Positions 7,898-13,340 of a stretch of 13,340 bases of DNA are shown here, one piece after another (position 1 is the stretch's first letter; the number at the start of each line of letters is the position of its first letter). Origin of the DNA: Flavobacteriales bacterium (lineage in GTDB: Bacteria; Bacteroidota; Bacteroidia; Flavobacteriales_D; Crocinitomicaceae). The translations under genes and the position numbers were made by a program. The notes under the pieces are model-generated. The model had not been told where the DNA came from and ran no database searches. It saw only the letters and a program-made list of their open reading frames with translations. The DNA lies in NCBI GenBank assembly GCA_947458985.1, contig CANHBA010000051.1, forward strand, positions 1 to 13,340. Direction: 5' to 3'.

Positions 7898-7917
7898 AGC
7901 ATATTTTACCCCTTTTC

Positions 7918-7953
7918 AAATGTCAGTATGTCACGCATACTGACATTTTTTTT
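7918..7953 (+). terminator. Intrinsic terminator after secG
   Basis: A perfect 13-base stem (AAATGTCAGTATG 7918-7930 with CATACTGACATTT 7936-7948) closes a 5-base loop, TCACG. It runs into an uninterrupted 8-T tract (7946-7953, its first three bases in the stem). It should end the miaB-to-secG transcript and insulate groES. No T tract follows the hairpin on the minus strand. Confidence 0.9.
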
Positions 7954-8030
7954 GTCCATTATGCAATTTTGACGCAAAACTGCAATTGGCATGTTTTTCG
8001 AAGAGCGTTCAACAACTTAAAATATTTTTG

Positions 8031-8306
8031 ATGTCAGTAAATTTCAAACCTTTGGCAGACAGAGTTCTGGTAGAACCTGCGCCAGCAGAGCAAAAAACAG
8101 CAAGCGGAATCATTATTCCAGACACAGCAAAAGAAAAACCATTGCGCGGTACTGTTGTAGCGGCTGGGTCGGGCAAAAAGGATGAGCCTATGTCAGTAAA
8201 AGTTGGCGATTCCATCTTGTACGGTCAATATGCTGGAACAGAAATCAAAATCGATGGGAATACTTTTCTTATCATGAGAGAAGCAGACATTTACGGTATT
8301 TTTTAA
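8031..8306 (+). CDS. groES: Co-chaperonin GroES
   Basis: This 91-residue subunit forms the heptameric lid of the GroEL folding chamber. The whole family pattern is present: KPLADRVLVEPAPAEQKTASGIIIPDTAKEKP, including the mobile loop region near residues 16-33, then RGTVVAAGSG, VKVGDSILYGQYAGTEIKIDG and the ending FLIMREADIYGI. ATG 8031 gives the standard N-terminus; a TTG 45 bases upstream in frame adds residues not seen in GroES. The gene lies 133 bases after secG, beyond its terminator, and 19 bases before groEL. I found no CIRCE element (TTAGCACTC-N9-GAGTGCTAA) upstream, so HrcA control is not indicated. The promoter is unclear: the best partial candidate is TTG 7969-7971 with CATGTTTT 7990-7997. 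Confidence 0.97.
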   Translation: MSVNFKPLADRVLVEPAPAEQKTASGIIIPDTAKEKPLRGTVVAAGSGKKDEPMSVKVGDSILYGQYAGTEIKIDGNTFLIMREADIYGIF

Positions 8307-8325
8307 TCTTAATTAAGCAAAAAAA

Positions 8326-9963
8326 ATGGCAAAAGAAATCCACTTTGATGTAGAAGCACGCGAAAAACTCAAAAAAGGAGTTGACGCATTGGCAAATGCT
8401 GTAAAAGTAACACTTGGGCCGAAAGGTCGCAATGTCGTAATCGGCAAAAAATTCGGTGCACCACACGTTACCAAAGATGGTGTTACCGTGGCTAAAGAAA
8501 TTGAGCTCAAAGACCCTATTGAAAATATGGGCGCACAAATGGTCAAGGAAGTAGCTTCCAAAACCGCAGATATCGCCGGCGACGGAACCACAACAGCAAC
8601 TGTATTAGCGCAGGCCATTGTAACAGCTGGTCTTAAAAACGTTGCTGCAGGTGCCAATCCAATGGACCTCAAGCGCGGTATCGACAAAGCGGTTACTGAG
8701 GTCGTTTCAAACTTGCGTAAAATCTCTAAGCAAGTAGGCAACGATAACAGTAAAATCGAGCAAATTGCCACGATATCTGCCAACAACGACGAAGCAATTG
8801 GTAAACTCATCGCCCAAGCAATGAAAGTAGTTGGTAACGATGGCGTCATTACCGTCGAAGAAGCAAAAGGCACCGAAACTGAAGTGAAAACTGTCGAAGG
8901 AATGCAATTTGACCGCGGTTATTTGTCGCCATATTTCGTGACCAACGCCGAAAAAATGATCACCGAAATGGAAAATCCTTTGGTGCTCATTTCTGAAAAG
9001 AAAATCTCCAGCATGAAAGAATTGCTTCCTATTTTGGAACCAGTTGTTCAAGCAGGCAAATCCTTATTGATCATTGCCGAAGACGTCGATGGCGAAGCGC
9101 TAGGAACATTAGTCGTGAACCGTTTGCGTGGCTCACTCAAAGTTGCTGCTGTCAAAGCACCAGGCTTTGGCGACCGCAGAAAAGCAATGCTCGAAGACAT
9201 CGCTGTTTTAACGGGTGGTGTGGTTGTTTCAGAAGACCGCGGCATGACCCTCGAAAATGTCACCATGGACATGCTCGGATCTGCTCAAAAAATCGAAATT
9301 GACAAAGACAACACAACTATTGTCAATGGCAAAGGTAAAAAAGCAGATATCCAAGCTAGAGTAGGTCAAATTCGCGCACAAATTGAGCAAACTACCTCAG
9401 ACTACGACCGCGAAAAACTACAAGAGCGTTTGGCTAAATTAGCTGGTGGTGTGGCTGTGCTTTATGTGGGCGCGCCTACCGAAATGGAAATGAAAGAAAA
9501 GAAAGACCGCGTTGACGACGCCTTAGCGGCAACCCGCGCTGCGGTCGAAGAAGGTATTGTTCCAGGTGGAGGTGTTGCATTAATTCGTGCCATCGAAACC
9601 CTCGACAAACTCAAAGGTGCCAACGAAGACGAAATGACCGGTATTCAAATCGTGAAACGCGCTGCTGAAGAACCACTTCGTCAAATCATTGCCAATGCTG
9701 GCGGTGAAGGAGCGGTTATTGTTCAGAAAGTACGCGAAGGAAAAGGCGATTTCGGCTACAACGCGCGCACTGACAAATTTGAACAATTGTACAAATCAGG
9801 CGTTATCGACCCAACTAAAGTAACCCGTATCGCGGTAGAAAACGCATCGTCAATTGCTGCAATGCTCCTCACTACTGAGTGTGTTATTGCAGACGAACCA
9901 GAAGAAGCGAATCCTGCAGCTGCAATGGGCGGCATGGGCGGCGGAATGCCAGGCATGATGTAA
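8326..9963 (+). CDS. groEL: Chaperonin GroEL
   Basis: This 545-residue subunit forms the double-ring, ATP-driven folding chaperonin that works with GroES in the cytoplasm. Diagnostic segments are VTLGPKGRNVVI (28-39), AGDGTTTATVLA (84-95, catalytic-loop D86), VAAVKAPGFGDRRKAMLEDIA (273-293), RVDDALAATRAAVEEGIVPGGG (395-416, catalytic Asp 397/398) and the Gly/Met-rich tail ending GGMGGGMPGMM. Length is typical and no key residue is missing. The start ATG follows an A-rich leader, as usual in Bacteroidota. Between groES and groEL lies only a 10-base palindrome, CTTAATTAAG (8308-8317), with no terminator, so the pair is one operon. Confidence 0.99.
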   Translation: MAKEIHFDVEAREKLKKGVDALANAVKVTLGPKGRNVVIGKKFGAPHVTKDGVTVAKEIELKDPIENMGAQMVKEVASKTADIAGDGTTTATVLAQAIVTAGLKNVAAGANPMDLKRGIDKAVTEVVSNLRKISKQVGNDNSKIEQIATISANNDEAIGKLIAQAMKVVGNDGVITVEEAKGTETEVKTVEGMQFDRGYLSPYFVTNAEKMITEMENPLVLISEKKISSMKELLPILEPVVQAGKSLLIIAEDVDGEALGTLVVNRLRGSLKVAAVKAPGFGDRRKAMLEDIAVLTGGVVVSEDRGMTLENVTMDMLGSAQKIEIDKDNTTIVNGKGKKADIQARVGQIRAQIEQTTSDYDREKLQERLAKLAGGVAVLYVGAPTEMEMKEKKDRVDDALAATRAAVEEGIVPGGGVALIRAIETLDKLKGANEDEMTGIQIVKRAAEEPLRQIIANAGGEGAVIVQKVREGKGDFGYNARTDKFEQLYKSGVIDPTKVTRIAVENASSIAAMLLTTECVIADEPEEANPAAAMGGMGGGMPGMM

Positions 9964-9970
9964 TGTATAC

Positions 9971-9991
9971 AAGAGCCCTCGGGCTCTTTTT
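9971..9991 (+). terminator. Intrinsic terminator after groEL (first of two)
   Basis: AAGAGCC (9971-9977) pairs with GGCTCTT (9982-9988) around a CTCG loop, followed by Ts to 9991. It begins 7 bases after the groEL stop. The stem is GC-rich but the T tract is short. Confidence 0.85.
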
Positions 9992-10036
9992 CATTTCTTT
10001 CTTCCCGTTCTTACGGATAGCGAGAAATGTCTATAT

Positions 10037-10065
10037 AGAGCCACCTTCGGGTGGCTTTCTTTTTT
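10037..10065 (+). terminator. Second intrinsic terminator, UUCG tetraloop
   Basis: AGCCACC (10039-10045) pairs with GGTGGCT (10050-10056) around a TTCG tetraloop. Two further pairs, one of them G-U, can extend the base of the stem. A T tract follows at 10060-10065 after one C. It backs up the first groEL terminator and ends only 15 bases before the next gene. Confidence 0.85.
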
Positions 10066-10068
10066 ATG

Positions 10069-10076
10069 TAATTTTG
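10069..10076 (+). promoter_or_regulatory. Predicted promoter box of the SRAP gene
   Basis: TAATTTTG matches TAnnTTTG exactly and ends 4 bases before the ATG at 10081. Transcription would be expected to start at or next to that ATG, giving a leaderless or nearly leaderless mRNA. No TTG lies at the usual distance upstream; the nearest is a TTC (10046-10048) in the loop of the second groEL terminator, so the -33 half is weak. Confidence 0.45.
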
Positions 10077-10080
10077 AGCA

Positions 10081-10791
10081 ATGTGTTACAGTAATTCGTC
10101 AACATCTACCACTTTGCAATTGGCTGAACGCTACCAAAAGCTACTGCCGGGCAAGCCCATCGAACTTCAATATTACTTTGCGTCGGGTTTTCAATTTCCC
10201 AGTTGGCACATCATTACCAATGCGCCAAACCTAGAGCAAATGCGTTGGGGCTTGTTGCCCAAGTGGTATAGCGGTTCCAATTGGATGGATTTCGCGGCTA
10301 AAACGCTCAACGCACGCATTGAAACTTGTCATGAAAAGGCTTCCTTTAAGCATTTGATCGCTTCCAAGCGCTGCTTGGTACCATCTTCAGGTTTTTTCGA
10401 ATGGCAGACAAACGGCAAACTTAAAAAGCCCTATTTTATTCGAACCAAAGACCAAGCTATTTTTTCAATGGCAGGCTTATACGACACCTGGCTAGATCCT
10501 AGTACAGGAGCTTTTGAGCAAACTTTCACCATTCTCACAACAACAGCCAATGTATTAATGGCAGAAATTCACAATTCAAAGCAACGCATGCCACTCATAT
10601 TGTCGCCTCAGGAAGAGGCAGATTGGTTAAGTGGACAAGCTTTTTGCTCCGATCTTTCAGATCGGTCGCAACTGAATTTAGAGGCGTGGGAAATCGATAA
10701 AAAACGCATTTTAGGCCCTGATGCAAATTCTGAAATAATTAGCCAAAGATATTGCAACAATTTGCCTGAACAGAAGGGCTTATTTGACTAA
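10081..10791 (+). CDS. yedK: SRAP/HMCES-type abasic-site crosslinking protein
   Basis: This 236-residue protein belongs to the SOS response-associated peptidase (SRAP) family, whose members (human HMCES, E. coli YedK) form a covalent crosslink with abasic sites in single-stranded DNA and so shield them. Family catalytic positions are all present: Cys2 directly after the initiator Met, Asn77 in TLNARIET, Glu107 in SGFFEWQ and His164 in AEIHNSKQRMPLIL. Other conserved parts are MRWGLLPKWY (54-63) and FSMAGLYDTW (128-137). Start choice is decided by Cys2, which must be exposed by Met removal. No lexA or other SOS genes are next to it, and I saw no clear operator. Its promoter box sits just upstream, and its stop codon TAA forms part of the next predicted promoter. 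A perfect 7-base inverted repeat lies inside the coding region at 10649-10665. Confidence 0.93.
   Translation: MCYSNSSTSTTLQLAERYQKLLPGKPIELQYYFASGFQFPSWHIITNAPNLEQMRWGLLPKWYSGSNWMDFAAKTLNARIETCHEKASFKHLIASKRCLVPSSGFFEWQTNGKLKKPYFIRTKDQAIFSMAGLYDTWLDPSTGAFEQTFTILTTTANVLMAEIHNSKQRMPLILSPQEEADWLSGQAFCSDLSDRSQLNLEAWEIDKKRILGPDANSEIISQRYCNNLPEQKGLFD
10649..10665. repeat. Inverted repeat inside the SRAP gene
   Basis: CCGATCT (10649-10655) and AGATCGG (10659-10665) are a perfect inverted repeat around TTC. It encodes SDLSD within a segment (about residues 186-200) between the conserved His motif and the C-terminus that is variable in the family. Confidence 0.7.
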
Positions 10792-10796
10792 CTTTG
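10789..10796 (+). promoter_or_regulatory. Possible promoter box of the lipoprotein gene
   Basis: TAACTTTG matches TAnnTTTG and starts with the SRAP stop codon TAA. A TTG at 10762-10764 lies 24 bases upstream, one base beyond the usual spacer range. The predicted start, near 10801-10803, leaves a leader of about 20 bases before ATG 10823. Confidence 0.4.
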
Positions 10797-10822
10797 GCAT
10801 TACAATTGTATCGCACAGCCTC

Positions 10823-11488
10823 ATGAAATATTTGCTTCTTTTTTTACTTTTTGGATTGGTTTCTTCTTGCATTGAAATTTCCGATGACCTCACTCTCAAC
10901 AACGATGGTTCAGGTACCTTGCGCTATAAAATCAACCTGAGCGCTAGCAAGATCAAAGTCAATTCCATACTCGCCTTGGATAGCCTCGATGGCAAGCCAG
11001 TGCCCAGTAAAACCCAAATTAGCGCTAAAATCAATGAATTTGTGAGGCTTCTAGATGCACAAGTTGGCATTTCAAATGTACTGATCGAAGAAAACTATAC
11101 AGACTACATTTTTAAATTCTCTTGCGATTTTACAAGTGTCAGAAATTTACAAGACGGCATTAAACTGAGCCTAGCGCAAATCTCCAACGACAAATACAGT
11201 ACTTCTGCCGAGCAATTCTGGCTCAGTTGGGACGGCAATACTTTAGTGCGCACCATTCCGGCATACATCACGCAGCAAATAAAAAATTATAAGTTAGACA
11301 ATGAAGAAAGCCTCAAAGAAGGCGTCTATACTTCCATTGCGCGCTTTGAGCGCCCAGTGGCAACTTTTGAAAATAAATTAGGGACACTCAGTAAAAATCA
11401 AATGGCTGTGATGGTCAGAACCAACACTTTTGATTTAAAATCAAATCAGCATCTCCTGGACAACACAATTGTTTTAACACCAAGATGA
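10823..11488 (+). CDS. Small lipoprotein of unknown function, LppM-like N-terminal pattern
   Basis: This 221-residue protein starts with a signal peptide ending in lipobox VSSC, so Cys16 should be lipidated and the protein carried to the periplasm or outer membrane. The mature part opens with IEISDDLTLNNDGSGTLRYKINLS, a beta-rich pattern with a DGSG turn that recalls LppM-type lipoprotein domains; this is a resemblance by eye only. Ser-Asp-Asp lies at +5 to +7 after the Cys, an acidic stretch that might act as a surface-export signal of the Bacteroidota kind, though its position differs from the described motifs. The rest has no motif I recognise. ATG 10823 was chosen because it starts the signal peptide; a TTG 39 bases upstream is in frame but overlaps the SRAP gene. 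It is 31 bases after that gene and 44 bases before the next. Confidence 0.8.
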   Translation: MKYLLLFLLFGLVSSCIEISDDLTLNNDGSGTLRYKINLSASKIKVNSILALDSLDGKPVPSKTQISAKINEFVRLLDAQVGISNVLIEENYTDYIFKFSCDFTSVRNLQDGIKLSLAQISNDKYSTSAEQFWLSWDGNTLVRTIPAYITQQIKNYKLDNEESLKEGVYTSIARFERPVATFENKLGTLSKNQMAVMVRTNTFDLKSNQHLLDNTIVLTPR

Positions 11489-11532
11489 TACTATCGTATT
11501 ATGTTTAACTTCGCAGCATCTAATTTACACTC

Positions 11533-13340
11533 GTGAATATATCTATCAAGTGCACTTTTTTGTTTGTAGTGGCTCAGCTTGCTACAGCCAATTCTTGGGC
11601 CCAACTCAAAACAATTCAATCTGAACAGCTCTTGCCTAAAGACGCCGTTACAGTTTTCAGTATCAACAACATCAGTTTGTTGCAAAAAATCTCCATGGAC
11701 GACCTCGTCAATTACGAATTCATGTCTGAGGTTCACCAAGAATTATTCGATGGCTCTACCTCTGGCAAAACGCTCAAAGACGCTGGCCTAGACTTCAATC
11801 AAAGACTCAATCTTTTTTACGGCAAAACCTTTACCCACGAGCTCACGGGTTTCACTTTTGGCGTTTCAGATAAAGCCGCACTTTTCGAAGTTTTTGATGA
11901 TTTTCAAGTATTACAAAGCGCCATACCAGGCTTGGAAATTTACGGCACTTTTTTCAACAACCTCCTAATCAAAGACAACAAAGCAATTCTCGTTCGCATA
12001 GAACCAACCATGGATCACATCGATGAGGTCACGGATTCGATTTGGTATGCACGCGGCAACGAAATGCCATTTGAGTTTTTTGATCAAACTCCACAAGAAG
12101 ATCAAATCCTTAATGAACAAACCTACGAAGACAACTCCAATAACAACGTATTTCCCGAGGCCACAGAAAACCCTGCCATTAAAAATTATTATGAGCTCCG
12201 CGATAGCGTGCAGGTGGTTCTTCAGCAAAAAGAGCTCACGCGTGTCATCAATGAACTCTTTTTAACTGGTATCAATCTCTACGACAGCGACCCGCGTTTT
12301 GCTGCGCAACTCACTCATAATGCGGAAGGCGCTTTTTACCTTGATAACGCCAGAAACTTAGATAAATCACAAGGCTTGTGGTATTTTCAGACGGTATTGC
12401 CAACACTTTACAAAGACCTTCAAGAACTCTACGCAGGGAATGTCATTCTCGGTGATCTTTTCTTGCGCGATAACCAAGTTGATTTTGAAGTTGAAGCATT
12501 GTACGGCCCTTCGCTTGGAAGTATTTATGCGCAAATGAACGACGCACATTTTGATAAAAACGTTCTGACATATATTCCAGCGTCTAGCCCGGCTTACTTT
12601 ACCTATAATATCAATCTGCAACAAGCATATGAGCAGGCCTACAAAATTTTGTTGCCGCTCCTCAGCGATGAGAAAAACGCACAAATTGCCATGAACGTAC
12701 TCACACTAGAATTACTCAATGAGTTCGTTAATAAAGATGCGTTATTTGACACCTATAAAGGAAGCATGTTCGGATCTTTCAATGGTGTTAAAAAAATAAA
12801 AACAAAAAAAATCATTTTTGACTACGACGAAGAAACCTTTGCCTACCAAGAACGCGAAACAGAAGCAGATGCCGATATGCCTGTTTTTACGCTTGGTTTT
12901 TCGACAGCGCGCAAAGATATTCCAGAAATGGTGCTCAAACATTTAGCCAGACTCACCTCTCGGGTTCAAAGCTTTGAAAATTACTGGCGCATAAACAACG
13001 CCATCTTAGATGCGGCACCACTCTATATTTTAAATACCGGAAAACTGCTCATTTTCACCAACGACGAAGACCTCGCAAGAAACCATTCTGCTGGTTATGG
13101 CTCCCAATCCTTAGGTAAAAAACAGCGTAAAACCGCCAGCAAAAGCGGCTTTATGTATGGTTCTGTAGACATCACCGAAACACTTGATCGTTTCCCAACC
13201 GAAGTACTTACGCCACGAAACGCCGAAATCATTTCTTCGCTCAAAGGTAAATCTGGCCGTCTCGAACTCACTTCTTCCGAAACAACAGAGGCTCACACCA
13301 CATTTAAATTGAGTTACAGCTATACTGGTGCAGAATCTAC
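11533..13340 (+). CDS. Large exported protein of unknown function, C-terminus outside window
   Basis: An uninterrupted frame of 602 codons runs from GTG 11533 past the right edge. An in-frame TAA at 11521 limits the start; GTG 11533 is the only upstream choice that keeps the full signal peptide: Lys6, hydrophobic core about 8-19, likely cleavage after SWA at residue 23. There is no lipobox and no later transmembrane segment, so a soluble periplasmic or secreted protein is expected. The mature start (LLPKDAVTVFSINNISLLQKI), a KTLKDAGLDF segment, TFGVSDKAALFEVFDDF and a late MPVFTLGFSTARKDIPEMVLKHL and LLIFTNDEDLA recall the layout of DUF4836/DUF3352-like exported proteins. This is a guess from pattern. 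An acidic, Asn-rich stretch (about 178-215) probably forms a loop. It is likely co-transcribed with the lipoprotein 44 bases upstream, where no clear promoter or terminator is visible. Confidence 0.85.
   Translation, partial: MNISIKCTFLFVVAQLATANSWAQLKTIQSEQLLPKDAVTVFSINNISLLQKISMDDLVNYEFMSEVHQELFDGSTSGKTLKDAGLDFNQRLNLFYGKTFTHELTGFTFGVSDKAALFEVFDDFQVLQSAIPGLEIYGTFFNNLLIKDNKAILVRIEPTMDHIDEVTDSIWYARGNEMPFEFFDQTPQEDQILNEQTYEDNSNNNVFPEATENPAIKNYYELRDSVQVVLQQKELTRVINELFLTGINLYDSDPRFAAQLTHNAEGAFYLDNARNLDKSQGLWYFQTVLPTLYKDLQELYAGNVILGDLFLRDNQVDFEVEALYGPSLGSIYAQMNDAHFDKNVLTYIPASSPAYFTYNINLQQAYEQAYKILLPLLSDEKNAQIAMNVLTLELLNEFVNKDALFDTYKGSMFGSFNGVKKIKTKKIIFDYDEETFAYQERETEADADMPVFTLGFSTARKDIPEMVLKHLARLTSRVQSFENYWRINNAILDAAPLYILNTGKLLIFTNDEDLARNHSAGYGSQSLGKKQRKTASKSGFMYGSVDITETLDRFPTEVLTPRNAEIISSLKGKSGRLELTSSETTEAHTTFKLSYSYTGAES

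Noticed and set aside
7987..8002. Sigma-54-like TGGCAT element upstream of groES.
   Set aside because: The -12 half lacks the GC core (it reads TCGA) and only the GG half matches.
8023..8030. TATTTTTG as the groES promoter.
   Set aside because: It touches the ATG, so the start of transcription would remove the start codon, and no TTG lies at the right distance. It may be chance in AT-rich DNA.
8313..8873. Long open frame on the strand opposite groEL (186 codons).
   Set aside because: It is a shadow of the strongly biased groEL codons; it has no promoter or known domain, and groEL is certain.
10795..10810. Sigma-54-like element TGGCAT-N5-TTGTA before the lipoprotein gene, tempting because an activator of this type is encoded in the window.
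   Set aside because: The essential GC of the -12 half is GT here, and transcription would start about 2 bases before the ATG. A standard TAnnTTTG box overlaps it.
11501..11536. 11-codon ATG frame just before the large exported protein, as a possible leader peptide.
   Set aside because: It is very short, has no regulatory codon run or hairpin, and can arise by chance.

Overview
This window carries core chromosomal genes of a member of the Bacteroidota, most likely a flavobacterium-like lineage. Four things point there: a gldE-type gene directly after ssb; the lptE / small acidic protein / secG / groES / groEL gene order; A-rich leaders without a clear Shine-Dalgarno sequence; and several matches to the Bacteroidota housekeeping promoter (TTG, a spacer, then TAnnTTTG). 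I see no mobile element, CRISPR array, tRNA or rRNA. No intergenic stretch exceeds 180 bases.

Left block, minus strand (1-3272): topA, ssb and gldE, in transcription order, form a tight operon. The gldE reading frame runs off the left edge. A 180-base divergent region (3273-3452) separates this block from the plus-strand genes and holds one good promoter candidate for each direction.

Middle block, plus strand (3453-7897): miaB, a receiver-less sigma-54-type AAA+ activator, lptE, an acidic conserved protein and secG are packed with gaps of 2 to 16 bases and one 4-base overlap. A strong intrinsic terminator follows secG. The block joins tRNA modification, a transcriptional activator, LPS export to the outer membrane and the Sec translocon. 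groES and groEL follow as their own unit, ending in two consecutive hairpin terminators.

Right block, plus strand (10081-13340): a SRAP/HMCES-type abasic-site crosslinking protein, possibly on a leaderless transcript; a small lipoprotein with a DGSG-containing N-terminal segment; and a large exported protein open for 602 codons to the right edge. The last two are the least understood genes here and are probably co-transcribed. I found no convincing new defence or mobile system. The best candidates for something undescribed are this lipoprotein/exported-protein pair and the activator with an altered GAFTGA loop.
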